Shown piece by piece: positions 15,252 through 24,950 of a stretch of DNA of 64,000 nt. Source of the stretch: an uncultured Eubacteriales bacterium (GTDB lineage: Bacteria > Bacillota > Clostridia > Oscillospirales > Acutalibacteraceae); NCBI GenBank assembly GCA_934457115.1, contig CAKSHI010000008.1:5298-69297 (forward strand), written 5' to 3'. Position 1 is the first letter of the stretch; each line of letters opens with the position of its first letter. A program made the position numbers and the translations under genes. Below the pieces are notes generated by a model. That model saw only the letters and a list, made by a program, of their open reading frames with translations. It was not told where the DNA came from and searched no databases.

Positions 15252-17678
15252 ATGATAAAAAGGCAGGTGAAAAAGCAAGGGTATTTTAAATTAATACCAT
15301 TAAGCTTTGACTTTATGAACAATAAAAGAAAATATGAAGAAATATTAGAACTACCAAAAGTATTAAATATGCTTTCAAACCAAGCTCATTGCGAAAGAAC
15401 AAAGGAAATGGCATTAAGCATATTGCCTACATATTCATATGAAGAAACATTAACGTTGCTTAATGAAACAAACGACGCTCATATGCTTATAGCGAGGTTT
15501 GGGAGCCCGTCATTTGGAATGATAAGCGATATTACAAACTCAGCTGCAAGGGCAAAGTCCGGCGGAATGCTTACAATGGGTGAACTTCTTAAAATTGGTG
15601 AAGCACTTAGGGTATTTAGGTCTATTAAGGAATGGAAAGCCAGATGTGAAAATGTAGAAACATCACTTGATATTTATTTTGAAAAGATTATACCCAACAG
15701 GTATTTTGAAGATAAGATAATATCATCAATCTTGAGTGATGACGAGATGGCGGATACAGCCTCTCAAGCACTTGCGGATATAAGAAGAAAAATAAGGTCT
15801 GCTTCTTCGAGAGTACGTTCGCAGCTTGATAAAATGATACATTCTTCTAAGTACCAAAAGTATTTGCAAGACCCCATTGTCACCATTAGGGACGGTAGGT
15901 TTGTAGTGCCGGTAAAGTCGGAGTATCGAAGTGAAATTGCAGGCTTGGTTCACGATACCTCCGCAAGCGGCGCAACTGTGTTTATAGAACCGTTATCAGT
16001 AGTTGAAACTAATAACGACATAAAAGTACTATTGTCGAAAGAAAAGGCAGAAATCGAGAGAATACTAACTGGACTTTCAAGCGAAGCAGGCGATTTTTCA
16101 GTTTCTATTATCACCTCGTATAATGCCACTCTCGACATAGACTTAATATTAGCCAAGGCACAACTTGCATATAAGATGAAAGCATCTTTGCCTATTATAA
16201 ATAATGAGGGTAAAATTAACTTGATTAAAGCGCGTCACCCTCTCATAAAAGATGATAAAATAGTTCCAATCAATATAAATCTTGGTGATAAGTTTGATAC
16301 ATTGGTGATTACGGGACCTAATACAGGCGGAAAAACCGTATCAATAAAAACTATAGGCTTATTTACTCTTATGGCTATGTGCGGCTTGATGATACCTGCA
16401 AGTGATAACAGCAGCATATCTATTTTTGATAAGGTATTGGTCGATATAGGGGATGAACAAAGTATTGAACAGTCTCTTTCGACATTTTCTTCTCACATGA
16501 CCAATACAATCGAGATAATAAAAGAAGCAGACCACAATTCATTGGTAATCTTTGATGAGCTTGGGGCAGGGACTGACCCGACTGAAGGTGCGGCCTTAGC
16601 TATGGCAATCTTGGAGACCATAAAAGAAAAAGGTTCCAAGATAGTTGCGACAACTCACTATGCAGAACTAAAAGAGTATGCCTTACAAGAGGACAGGGTT
16701 GAGAATGCGTGCTGCGAATTTGATGTAAATACACTAAAGCCTACGTATAAGCTATTAATAGGAATCCCGGGAAGCTCTAACGCTTTTGCGATATCTCAAA
16801 AGCTTGGAATGGAAAAGTATGTTGTAGATAAGGCAAGAAGTTTTATAGCAGATGATAAAAACAAGTTTGATGAGGTAATCAAGACAATTGAAGCAACAAG
16901 AAATCAGCTTGAAGAAGAAAAACAAGAGGCTCTAAAACTAAAAATTGAAGCTCAAAAGATAAAAGAGGAGTCTATTAAGCAGTACGAGAAAATAAAATCG
17001 TTAGCACAAAGCGAGATAGATGCTGCCAAACAAAAGGCTTCAAGAATGTTGGATAAGGCAACGTTACAAGTAAATGAGCTCTTGGAGCAAATAAATAAAA
17101 TCAAGAAGAATAATAATGTGTCCCAAGAAGACAGAACCTTGCTTAAAGCCAAACTTAAGGAGCTCCAAAATACGGCAGACCCAATAGAAAAGAAAAATCT
17201 AGGTGATTATAAATTACCAAGAAAACTTAAAAAGGGTGATACTGTTTTAATCTGCGATATGGATAAAGAAGCAGAAGTACTCGAAGAACCCGACTCTTCC
17301 AACAAAGTCCTTGTTCAGGCCGGTATTATTAAGACAAGGGTAAACCTTTCAAATTTAAGGCTTATAGAAAAACCAAAGACTAAGGTGACAAGCCAAAGGG
17401 GAAGAAGAAATGTTCAAAGTATTTCCCAAAGGTCGGCAAATTTAGAGCTTGATTTAAGAGGAAAGAATGCATTGGATGCGATAATAGATTTGGATTATTT
17501 TATAGATAATGCTATTCTTTTAAATGTATCTCAATTAACGGTAATACATGGCAAGGGTACGGGAGTACTTAGAAAAGAGGTTCATGCCCACTTAAAGAAA
17601 CATCCTGCTGTTAAGAGTTATAGACTGGGTGTCTTTGGTGAAGGCGAAGCGGGAGTAACAATAGTAGAACTTAAATAA
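15252..17678 (+). CDS. mutS2: Endonuclease MutS2
   Basis: 808 residues. The MutS-like core includes VVPVKSEYRSEIAGLVHD and FIEPLSVVE. The ATPase has Walker A ITGPNTGGKTVS, and the Walker B/signature region FDELGAGTDPTEGAALA. A coiled coil of Glu/Lys-rich sequence (about residues 530-650) leads to the C-terminal Smr nuclease domain with LDLRGKNALDAI and VIHGKGTGVLRKEV. Bacterial MutS2 is linked to suppression of homologous recombination and to resolving collided ribosomes. The start is uncertain. The ATG at 15252 has a weak ribosome-binding site and an ATG at 15315 is also possible, since the family begins near there. Confidence 0.95.
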   Translation: MIKRQVKKQGYFKLIPLSFDFMNNKRKYEEILELPKVLNMLSNQAHCERTKEMALSILPTYSYEETLTLLNETNDAHMLIARFGSPSFGMISDITNSAARAKSGGMLTMGELLKIGEALRVFRSIKEWKARCENVETSLDIYFEKIIPNRYFEDKIISSILSDDEMADTASQALADIRRKIRSASSRVRSQLDKMIHSSKYQKYLQDPIVTIRDGRFVVPVKSEYRSEIAGLVHDTSASGATVFIEPLSVVETNNDIKVLLSKEKAEIERILTGLSSEAGDFSVSIITSYNATLDIDLILAKAQLAYKMKASLPIINNEGKINLIKARHPLIKDDKIVPININLGDKFDTLVITGPNTGGKTVSIKTIGLFTLMAMCGLMIPASDNSSISIFDKVLVDIGDEQSIEQSLSTFSSHMTNTIEIIKEADHNSLVIFDELGAGTDPTEGAALAMAILETIKEKGSKIVATTHYAELKEYALQEDRVENACCEFDVNTLKPTYKLLIGIPGSSNAFAISQKLGMEKYVVDKARSFIADDKNKFDEVIKTIEATRNQLEEEKQEALKLKIEAQKIKEESIKQYEKIKSLAQSEIDAAKQKASRMLDKATLQVNELLEQINKIKKNNNVSQEDRTLLKAKLKELQNTADPIEKKNLGDYKLPRKLKKGDTVLICDMDKEAEVLEEPDSSNKVLVQAGIIKTRVNLSNLRLIEKPKTKVTSQRGRRNVQSISQRSANLELDLRGKNALDAIIDLDYFIDNAILLNVSQLTVIHGKGTGVLRKEVHAHLKKHPAVKSYRLGVFGEGEAGVTIVELK

Positions 17679-17700
17679 TTTTGTATTAGGGGAGATTAAA

Positions 17701-18354
17701 ATGCGAAATAACAAACCTTTAAAAATTTTTATAATTATCGCGTTAATACTTGTGGTAATTATAAGTGCTGTATCACTATTAGTATTAAAAGACCCAAACA
17801 AGGATAAGTATAACGTAGAACCGTCTACTAAATTAATGCAAGATATAATTATATCGACAGTTCAAAGTTCAGAGCTTAAAGTATCGCAGGATGAGCTCAA
17901 TGGAGCCTTAGCTTATAGGCTAACAAAAGAGGACAGTAATGGTTCAGTTAACGGGCTTTATTTTGACTTGCAGGATATGAAAGATGATAAAGTAAAGGTG
18001 TATATGCCAATAACCTATAAATCGATTGATTTGGGTGTAAGTGCATACGTTAAACCTTCACTCGACAAAGAAAATAATGTATTTTGTTTTGAAATTTCCA
18101 ATGCAAAAGTAGGCTTATTGCCGATTTCCTCAAAAATGCTTGCAGATAAAATAAAGGATAGTGAACCTGATATGTTTACGTCTGCGGATAATAAGTTGTT
18201 TGTTAATTCGTATATAAAGTATGATATTCATTCGACAAGCGTCAAAATACAAATTGATGAGTTTAGAATTGAGGACGGCCAAGTAGTTATAAAGACATCA
18301 GGACTATTAAAAACAGTTGAAGACTTATTCAAAGATTTTATTATTGGCGATTAA
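17701..18354 (+). CDS. YpmS-like (DUF2140-type) membrane-anchored protein
   Basis: 217 residues. There is a short basic N terminus and one membrane segment (about residues 8-28), then a soluble extracytoplasmic domain with alternating beta-strand pattern (VSQDELNGALAYRLTKE, VYMPITYKSIDLGVSAYV, FEISNAKVGLLPI). The layout and strand pattern resemble the YpmS/DUF2140 group. The match is from overall pattern rather than a signature motif. The ATG follows GGGGAGATTAAA. It is the last gene of the yqfC operon and is followed by a strong terminator. Function unknown. Confidence 0.55.
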   Translation: MRNNKPLKIFIIIALILVVIISAVSLLVLKDPNKDKYNVEPSTKLMQDIIISTVQSSELKVSQDELNGALAYRLTKEDSNGSVNGLYFDLQDMKDDKVKVYMPITYKSIDLGVSAYVKPSLDKENNVFCFEISNAKVGLLPISSKMLADKIKDSEPDMFTSADNKLFVNSYIKYDIHSTSVKIQIDEFRIEDGQVVIKTSGLLKTVEDLFKDFIIGD

Positions 18355-18360
18355 TAGACA

Positions 18361-18400
18361 AAAAATAATGGAGCACTTAGGTGCTCCATTATTTTGCTTT
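18361..18400. terminator. Bidirectional terminator between the YpmS-like gene and nadE
   Basis: A perfect 13-bp stem, AATAATGGAGCAC (18365-18377) with GTGCTCCATTATT (18382-18394), has A/T-rich flanks on both sides. It serves both converging genes. Confidence 0.8.
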
Positions 18401-18420
18401 ATATTGGTTGTAAATCATTA

Positions 18421-20322
18421 TTAATCATTAGATTGTAAGTCTTTAATCCATATATTTACTTCTGCATCACTTGGTATCCTAAAATCTCCTCTAGGCGAAA
18501 GCGATACGCTTCCGACTTTAGGACCGTCTGGTAGACATGACCTTTTAAACTGCTGAGAGAAGAACCTTTTTAGGAATATGGTAAGCCATTTTTTTATGGT
18601 TTCTTCGTCATATATGTCTTTAAAAGCGATTAAAGCTAACCTAAGAATTTTTTTAGGTGTAAATGCAAAACGTATGAAGTAATATAAAAAGAAATCATGA
18701 AGTTCATATGGCCCTACTATTTCTTCGGTTTTTTGTGATATTTTATTATCACTTGGCGGCAAGAGTTCGGGGCTCACGGGAGTATTTAGGATATCTAAGA
18801 GTATTTCTTTTAAGTTGTCATTAGAGTGGTTTGCCTCATACTCCACTAAATGACGAACTAAGGTTTTAGGAATTGAGGAGTTTACGGCATACATAGACAT
18901 ATGGTCGCCGTTGTACGTAGCAAACCCAAGAGCTAACTCCGAAAGATCCCCCGTACCAATTACTAAAGCATTATATTTGTTGGAAAGATCCATCAAAATT
19001 TGAGTTCTTTCCCTTGCTTGCGAATTTTCGTATGTTACGTCATGTATTTTATCGTCATGGCCAATATCTTCAAAGTGCTTTTTTACAGACTCGTAGATAT
19101 TAATTTCCTCAAACGAGGCCTTATATGCCAAGGCAAGTTTTTGGGCATTTGATTTTGTCCTTGTGGTTGTCCCAAAGCAGGGCATACTTACAGCCCGTAT
19201 ATTTTCTTTATCGAGATTTAAAATATCGAAAGCTTTTTTTATGACAATCAATGCAAGAGTTGAGTCAAGCCCGCCAGAAACTCCCAAGACAACAGATTTT
19301 AAGCCTGTGTGTTTGAGCCTTTTAGCAAGACCCATGGCTTGAAGTGTAAGAATTTCCTCGCAGTGTTCCGAAAGCTTATTTGAGTTTGATGGCACAAATG
19401 GAAATTTAGGGATTTCTCGTTTTAGGGGGATATCACGTTTATTGATAGAAAACTCTACTTCAAAAGCAGTTTTTTCGCCGTAACTTGTCGCTGTTTTTAC
19501 TCTTTCGGACTCTATCTTTTGGAGGTCAATGTCTTCTACAATAATGCCCGATTTAAACTTAGAGGATTCTTTTAAAACTATTCCGTTTTCGGCTATTATA
19601 TTGTGGGCCGAAAAGACTAAATCGGTACTTGATTCCCCGGGACCCGCATCGGCATAAAGATAACATGATGTAAGTTTTGCAGAGTGTATTTTTACAAGGT
19701 CTTTTCGATATTTAGCCTTTGAGATTAGTTCATTGCTTGCCGAAAGGTTCGCAATAATATTAGCACCTGCTTGGCAAAGGTCATTGGATGGTGGGTTAGA
19801 GACCCAAAGATCTTCGCATATTTCGATTGAGAATTTAAACTCTTTGAAGTTTTTGCACGAAAATACTATATTGCTTCCCAATGGCACACTTTGACCGTAA
19901 AAGTCTATGGTTTTATAATTGCACCCCTTGTCGAAAAAGCGAAGCTCTTGAAATTCGCTGTAATTTGGTATATTCATTTTGGGTACAAAACCAAGAATTT
20001 TTCCCTTTTGAATAACACAAGCACAATTATATAGGCAATTATTATTTTTTAAGGGTAGTCCAACAATAGAAATGATATCAAGTTTTGAGGTTTCTTTCGC
20101 TATCTTTAGGAGTGATTTTTCAGCAGAGTCTAAGAGACTTTTTTGGAAAAATAAGTCCATGCAAGTATAAGCGGTAATAGAGAGTTCAGGAAAAACAATT
20201 AAAGAAGTTCCCTTTTCGTGAGCTTCAAATATTAGCTTTATAATCTCGTTAGAGTTATAGTCGCAGTCTGCGACCTTTACATTATTAGTTGCACATGCAA
20301 CTCTTAAAAAACCGTCTTTCAT
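18421..20322 (-). CDS. nadE: Glutamine-dependent NAD(+) synthetase
   Basis: 633 residues. The N-terminal half is a nitrilase-type glutaminase: the catalytic Glu lies in FPELSITAYT, Lys in PKMNIPNYSEFQELR, and Cys in IEICEDLWV. The C-terminal half is the NAD synthetase, with the PP-loop LGVSGGLDSTLAL and GTGDLSELALGFATYNGD. It amidates nicotinic acid adenine dinucleotide using glutamine-derived ammonia and ATP. The ATG follows TGGAGGCAAA. It is the last gene of a minus-strand group after the exopolysaccharide genes, with 25 bases separating it from the gene at 20348. Confidence 0.96.
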   Translation of the reverse strand: MKDGFLRVACATNNVKVADCDYNSNEIIKLIFEAHEKGTSLIVFPELSITAYTCMDLFFQKSLLDSAEKSLLKIAKETSKLDIISIVGLPLKNNNCLYNCACVIQKGKILGFVPKMNIPNYSEFQELRFFDKGCNYKTIDFYGQSVPLGSNIVFSCKNFKEFKFSIEICEDLWVSNPPSNDLCQAGANIIANLSASNELISKAKYRKDLVKIHSAKLTSCYLYADAGPGESSTDLVFSAHNIIAENGIVLKESSKFKSGIIVEDIDLQKIESERVKTATSYGEKTAFEVEFSINKRDIPLKREIPKFPFVPSNSNKLSEHCEEILTLQAMGLAKRLKHTGLKSVVLGVSGGLDSTLALIVIKKAFDILNLDKENIRAVSMPCFGTTTRTKSNAQKLALAYKASFEEINIYESVKKHFEDIGHDDKIHDVTYENSQARERTQILMDLSNKYNALVIGTGDLSELALGFATYNGDHMSMYAVNSSIPKTLVRHLVEYEANHSNDNLKEILLDILNTPVSPELLPPSDNKISQKTEEIVGPYELHDFFLYYFIRFAFTPKKILRLALIAFKDIYDEETIKKWLTIFLKRFFSQQFKRSCLPDGPKVGSVSLSPRGDFRIPSDAEVNIWIKDLQSND

Positions 20323-20347
20323 TTTGCCTCCATAAAATAATTTTATT

Positions 20348-20830
20348 TTAATCTACAAATAGAGGGATTTTTCTTATATCTTTAAATGAGCTTGAGGGTA
20401 TAATAAATACACCTATTTTTTGTCCTTTTTTTAGACAGTATTTAATGATATCTTCTATAGTGACATCTTGGTCTTCAAAGACAAAGTCTAAAAATTTAGG
20501 GTCGATTATATACGAGCCTGTCGATATCGTGAACGTAAAGCGTGGATTTGGTTGCATGAAAGTGATATTTCCTTGATTGCCAAGCTCCAGTATTTCATAG
20601 GGAATTTCCGTAGTCTTGTTTACACAAATTATTGTTACAAGATTTTTTTCTTCATTATGTCTTTTATATATTGGTTCAAAATCAAAGTTTAGCTCAGTGT
20701 ATATAGACGACATCATAAATGGTTTGTCCACTTTACCCTTTAGTCTTAATAAATCCTTAGATTTTATGCTTGATGATGAAATCGATTCATCTAAACATGT
20801 ATTGTTGTCGATTAAGAAGCTTTCTTTCAT
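20348..20830 (-). CDS. Unrecognised 160-residue protein in the exopolysaccharide group
   Basis: No family is recognised. The protein is soluble with no signal peptide or membrane segment. It has a serine-rich N-terminal stretch (residues 14-24), a strand-rich middle (LVTIICVNKTTEIPYEIL, RFTFTISTGSYII) and an acidic helix DVTIEDIIKYCLKKG. The ATG has the ribosome-binding site AGAGGG and comes 3 bases after the stop of the polymerase-like gene, so the two are translated from one message. The tight linkage suggests a role with the polysaccharide genes or with nadE, but nothing specific can be inferred. Confidence 0.65.
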   Translation of the reverse strand: MKESFLIDNNTCLDESISSSSIKSKDLLRLKGKVDKPFMMSSIYTELNFDFEPIYKRHNEEKNLVTIICVNKTTEIPYEILELGNQGNITFMQPNPRFTFTISTGSYIIDPKFLDFVFEDQDVTIEDIIKYCLKKGQKIGVFIIPSSSFKDIRKIPLFVD

Positions 20831-20833
20831 AGT

Positions 20834-22288
20834 TTAACCCTCTTTTGCAAAGTTATTTCTTATATTAACATAAGTAGAAGCATAGCCAAGTATCAACCAA
20901 AATATAACTACCATAAAAGTTATTTCAGATAAGATTGTTTTTTCAAAAAGACTGTAGAATGCATAAGATACTATAATTGAAAATAAATTGGAGTATATTT
21001 TTGAATCATGATTTTTGCCCATATTAAAAAGACCTTTACACATATCAGTGGCTAACATAAGGGCAAAACTTGAAAATATTATAAATCCGGTAGTTCCCCA
21101 AGATACCAATATAGTTACATAACCGTTATGAAAATCTGAAAATTTAAGTCCGCCGGGTATTTCACGCAGACCATACTCTACGATATTTCCTCTACCAACT
21201 CCAAAAAACGGATGATTTTTAAACATAATTAATGATTGTTTTAGAAGGGTAATTCTTCCACTGCTTACGTCATAACTTCCACTTAAAGGGTCTCTTCCTA
21301 TTTCGACAGCTTCTTGAATACTTTCTTCCGTATCGTTATCAGCTAACTCTTCTTCTGCTATTATATTTTCAGCTTCATTTTTATTGTCATGTATAGGTTC
21401 TTGACTTTGATGAATATCATTTACAAATACGGCCACCTTATCCTGCACAGAATTTCTTAGTCCAAATGTCAACGAAAATAGTACTACGCAGCAAAGAACT
21501 AATAAAGCTGATCGTTTAATAATATCGCTTATAGAAAAGGAGGTTTTATTAGAAAATAGTTTATAGAATATCAATACAATTATGTATATAATAAAGAAAA
21601 GTAATGAGGCATTAGAGTCCGAAAGGATTAAGGCACCCATATTAATAACAATGGAAGCTATATATAAATGCTTGCTTTTTGTGTATTGGCCTAAAGTATC
21701 CTTTTGGGTAAGCATATAGCCGAATATTATAGATAGGACACATGAAAGTGCCAATAAATTGGGGTTTGAATAGACACCTATAAACCTATTTTGATATATT
21801 CCAAGCCAACAGTCTTGGATATTTATTTGGGTTTTAAATGCGAAAATCAGTAACCCTAGGCAAGAAAGCAGGGTGGTACTTATGGTTATAAATTTAAATA
21901 TAAATACCATTTCTTTTTCTATTGACTTCTTGTCATTTTGAACATTCATTCCATAAAATATAAAAAAACATATGGATGTATGATATATAAAAAGTAGATT
22001 AGCAAGAAGATTATCATTAAAATGCAAAAGTGTTGTAAATAAACACAGTCCTAAAAATAGAATCAATATTTTATAATACTTAACTTTTAGAAATGCCTTT
22101 GTTTTAATAAAGTTATGTATAAATATAAGAGCTCCCCAAGAAAGGATAAAACATTTTAAGACAAGTGAAGTCACCTCTAAAAAAGCCAACATTCCTAAAA
22201 ACAAATCTATAATATAGGCAATTCTAAAAAGGCTTGGATTGAAAATTATTTCATCCGGCCTTTTTAGATCAGTTTTTATAAACTGCAT
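20834..22288 (-). CDS. O-antigen ligase/polymerase (Wzy/RfaL-type) membrane protein
   Basis: 484 residues with about ten membrane segments. The Wzy_C-type segment in the C-terminal half reads FFGVGRGNIVEYG, then FSDFHNGYVTILVSWGTTG, with the conserved His-Asn in a large extracytoplasmic loop. That loop begins with a very acidic stretch (about residues 295-330). Such proteins polymerise lipid-linked oligosaccharide units or ligate them to an acceptor at the outer membrane face. A polymerase is likelier here because an initiating transferase is encoded in the same group. The ATG is preceded by TAAGGAGAATATTT. Confidence 0.8.
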   Translation of the reverse strand: MQFIKTDLKRPDEIIFNPSLFRIAYIIDLFLGMLAFLEVTSLVLKCFILSWGALIFIHNFIKTKAFLKVKYYKILILFLGLCLFTTLLHFNDNLLANLLFIYHTSICFFIFYGMNVQNDKKSIEKEMVFIFKFITISTTLLSCLGLLIFAFKTQINIQDCWLGIYQNRFIGVYSNPNLLALSCVLSIIFGYMLTQKDTLGQYTKSKHLYIASIVINMGALILSDSNASLLFFIIYIIVLIFYKLFSNKTSFSISDIIKRSALLVLCCVVLFSLTFGLRNSVQDKVAVFVNDIHQSQEPIHDNKNEAENIIAEEELADNDTEESIQEAVEIGRDPLSGSYDVSSGRITLLKQSLIMFKNHPFFGVGRGNIVEYGLREIPGGLKFSDFHNGYVTILVSWGTTGFIIFSSFALMLATDMCKGLFNMGKNHDSKIYSNLFSIIVSYAFYSLFEKTILSEITFMVVIFWLILGYASTYVNIRNNFAKEG

Positions 22289-22328
22289 AAATATTCTCCT
22301 TATAATAGTTGAAACAATATTTACCTAA

Positions 22329-23528
22329 CTATATTTTGGATAGACATTCTTTGAATGTTTTGATTACATAGGCAACTTCTTCATCAGTCAAGAGAGTATT
22401 AAGGGGCAATGTGATCTCGTTTTTATATAGATTATAGGCATTAGGGAAATCCTTTATGTCAAATCCTAAATTCTTGTACGCCGTGTGCATAGGCAATGGT
22501 TTATAATGCACATTTACGGCTACACCGTTTTCTTCCATTAACTCTATCATTTTGTTTCTTTGTTCAAGAGTTTTATTGTTAAGTCTTACCATGTATAAGT
22601 GTCCACTGCTTTGATGGTCGTCATCATAGTGATTTAGGAAGGTAACATCTTCATCTTTAAATGCTTCGTTGTATTGCGATACAATATTTTTTCTTCTTTC
22701 AAGCATTCCACTATAACGCCTATATTGAGCAAGGCCTATAGCAGCCATGATGTCAGTCATATTACACTTGTAATACGGTGCAATGATGTCATATTCCCAG
22801 CTGCCTTTTTGAGTTTTAGCAAGGGCATCCTTGTTTTGGCCATGAAGGGAAAATAACATAAATTGTTTATATATATCCTCATTAGAAATGTTGGGAATAT
22901 CCTTCCAAACTACTGCTCCGCCTTCAGCAGTTGTAAAGTTTTTGACAGCGTGGAAAGAAAAGCTTGTAAAATCTGCAACGCTTCCCGAGATTTGACCTTT
23001 ATATTTAGCGCCTAAGGAATGTGCACCGTCGGCTAAAACTAAAATCCTATTTAGGCTTTCTTGAAGTTTATTGTTTGGTTTAAACATAGACTTTTTAGAG
23101 TTTACTATGTCGAATATTTTGTCGTAGTCACACATTATTCCCGCAATATCTACGGGTATAATAGCCTTTGTTTTAGGAGTGATTGCATTTGCCAAAGCGT
23201 CATAGTCCATTTCATGGGAATCCTTTTGCGAATCTATTAAAATAGGCGTAGCTCCAACATGGCAAATTACACTGCATGACGCTGTGTATGTATATGCGCT
23301 TGTAATTACTTCATCCCCGGGTCCTATGCCAAAAAGCCTTAATACAAGCTCAAGTCCTGCTGTTGCAGAATTTAGGCATACGGCTTTTGAAGTGCCGCAA
23401 AACTCAGCTATTTTATTTTCCAATAGTTTGGTTTTTGGTCCTGTTGTGATCCAGCCGGATTTTAAAGTGTCTATTACCTCATTTATTTCTTCATTTGAAA
23501 TATCCGGTGGTGAAAATTTAATATTCAT
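22329..23528 (-). CDS. DegT/DnrJ/EryC1-family sugar aminotransferase
   Basis: 399 residues. This PLP enzyme makes amino sugars on nucleotide-sugar precursors. The N-terminal SGWITTGPKTKLLE and NSATAGLELVLR are typical, as is DEVITSAYTYTASCSVI. The PLP-binding Lys lies in FTSFSFHAVKNFTTAEGG and the Asp in ADGAHSLGA. The protein lacks a membrane segment. It lies between the sugar transferase and the polymerase gene, so its product is probably a rare amino-sugar donor for the exopolysaccharide. The AGGAG ribosome site is 15 bases from the ATG, which is longer than usual. Confidence 0.9.
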   Translation of the reverse strand: MNIKFSPPDISNEEINEVIDTLKSGWITTGPKTKLLENKIAEFCGTSKAVCLNSATAGLELVLRLFGIGPGDEVITSAYTYTASCSVICHVGATPILIDSQKDSHEMDYDALANAITPKTKAIIPVDIAGIMCDYDKIFDIVNSKKSMFKPNNKLQESLNRILVLADGAHSLGAKYKGQISGSVADFTSFSFHAVKNFTTAEGGAVVWKDIPNISNEDIYKQFMLFSLHGQNKDALAKTQKGSWEYDIIAPYYKCNMTDIMAAIGLAQYRRYSGMLERRKNIVSQYNEAFKDEDVTFLNHYDDDHQSSGHLYMVRLNNKTLEQRNKMIELMEENGVAVNVHYKPLPMHTAYKNLGFDIKDFPNAYNLYKNEITLPLNTLLTDEEVAYVIKTFKECLSKI

Positions 23529-23555
23529 ATCTAATTAATACATCTCCTAAGTTTT

Positions 23556-24242
23556 TCACTTGATTACTGCAAAAAACGTTTTAAATAAAAGTTTTATATC
23601 ATAAAAGAAATTAAATCTTTTTATGTATTCAAGGTTATATTCCATTTTTAAAGGAAGTACCTCATTTACGTAAACGTCGTCGACGTTTTCCTTGTCGTTT
23701 AAAAGCTTTTCTTCATCTTTAAATTTAATGCTTGCCAAAGAAGTGACGCCGGCGGGCATTAAAAGAGTAGCTTTCATTGCATCGCTGTATCGATCGACAT
23801 ATTTAAGAACCTCAGGCCTTGTCCCAACAAAGCTCATATCGCCTATTAGTATATTAATAAGCTGAGGAATCTCGTCTAAGCGTACTTTCCTTAAATATTT
23901 TCCTATTTTAGTGACCCTACTGTCGTTTTCCACTGTGACTTGAGAGCCGATTTTGTCGGCATTGTTCACCATAGTCCTAAATTTAAATATCCTAAATACT
24001 CTCTTATATGCAGTGACTCGTTCCTGCCTAAAGAATACAGGTCCCTTTGAATCCAATTTAATTAATATGGCGATCAAAAGAAAAGCAGGCGACAATAACA
24101 CCAATAGAATCAAGGAAAATAAAATATCAAAACAGCGCTTAATTAAAAGGCTGATTTTCCTATCTTTTAGTATATCATAATATATTTTAACCTCATCATT
24201 TTTGATATCATTGGGGATATCATCCCAATTTTTCATTAACAT
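23556..24242 (-). CDS. Bacterial sugar transferase (initiating undecaprenyl-phosphate glycosyl-1-phosphate transferase)
   Basis: 228 residues. One membrane hairpin (about residues 40-62) is followed by the catalytic domain with GPVFFRQERV, FRIFKFRTMV, RKVRLDEIPQL and GDMSFVGTRPE. These enzymes transfer a sugar phosphate from a UDP-sugar to undecaprenyl phosphate and so start a polysaccharide repeat unit. The N-terminal part is short, without the four extra membrane segments of WbaP/WcaJ, so it is of the minimal PglC-like type. It is the first gene of the minus-strand exopolysaccharide-nadE group, behind GAGGTGAAAAT. Confidence 0.92.
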   Translation of the reverse strand: MLMKNWDDIPNDIKNDEVKIYYDILKDRKISLLIKRCFDILFSLILLVLLSPAFLLIAILIKLDSKGPVFFRQERVTAYKRVFRIFKFRTMVNNADKIGSQVTVENDSRVTKIGKYLRKVRLDEIPQLINILIGDMSFVGTRPEVLKYVDRYSDAMKATLLMPAGVTSLASIKFKDEEKLLNDKENVDDVYVNEVLPLKMEYNLEYIKRFNFFYDIKLLFKTFFAVIK

Positions 24243-24389
24243 ATTTTCACCTCGCCTAACACAAAAAATATACTAAAATCGAGGTTTATTATACTACATA
24301 TCATTATTTTATGCAAGAAACGTAAGGTTAGGTGCTGATAATGGATGTAATAAAGGTGTTAAAATATAGCCCTAATAATTAAAAGTCTG

Positions 24390-24418
24390 TTGTAATTATG
24401 ACAATCATAGGGTAAAAT
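24390..24418 (+). promoter_or_regulatory. Probable SigA promoter of the dCMP deaminase gene
   Basis: TTGTAA (24390-24395) and TAAAAT (24413-24418) are separated by 17 bp, about 40 bases upstream of the GTG start. Confidence 0.5.
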
Positions 24419-24458
24419 ATATAATATAAATAGATAATTTGCAAGGGGGAATTCATTT

Positions 24459-24947
24459 GTGGATCGACGGGATAAAAGTAACTATTATTTAGATATAGCC
24501 GAGGTTGTTTCGGAAAGAGGGACTTGCCTAAGAAAGAACTATGGAGCTATATTGGTAAATAATGACCAAATAATATCTTCGGGTTATAATGGAGCGCCAA
24601 GAGGACGAGAAAATTGTATTGATATAGGAAAATGCATAAGAGAATCTTTAGGAATTCCAAGAGGGGAAAGATATGAGCTTTGCCGCTCGGTTCACGCTGA
24701 GGCAAACGCTATTATCCACGCATCAAGAAGCGAGATGCTTGGTGCATCTTTATATTTAGTTGGGAAGGTAGTTCCAAGCGGGAAATATGTAAAGGATGCA
24801 TCGTCATGCTCTATGTGCAAACGTTTAATAATAAATGCGGGCATTAAAGAGGTAATTGTTAGAGTCACTAAAGACGAATACAATATTACCAATGTTGAGG
24901 ATTGGGTAAAGGATGATGAATCAATAATAGGAAGGTTTGGATACTAA
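24459..24947 (+). CDS. Deoxycytidylate (dCMP) deaminase, ComEB type
   Basis: 162 residues from a GTG behind AAGGGGGAA. It deaminates dCMP to dUMP, feeding thymidylate synthesis. The zinc site is readable: H-A-E in SVHAEANAI and the C-x2-C pair in SSCSMCKR. The N-terminal region has the ISSGYNGAPRG loop of dCMP deaminases and a CIDIGKCIRES insert with two cysteines that may bind the structural zinc. It is convergent with sigK, with only 3 bases between the stops. Confidence 0.9.
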   Translation: MDRRDKSNYYLDIAEVVSERGTCLRKNYGAILVNNDQIISSGYNGAPRGRENCIDIGKCIRESLGIPRGERYELCRSVHAEANAIIHASRSEMLGASLYLVGKVVPSGKYVKDASSCSMCKRLIINAGIKEVIVRVTKDEYNITNVEDWVKDDESIIGRFGY

Positions 24948-24950
24948 ACT

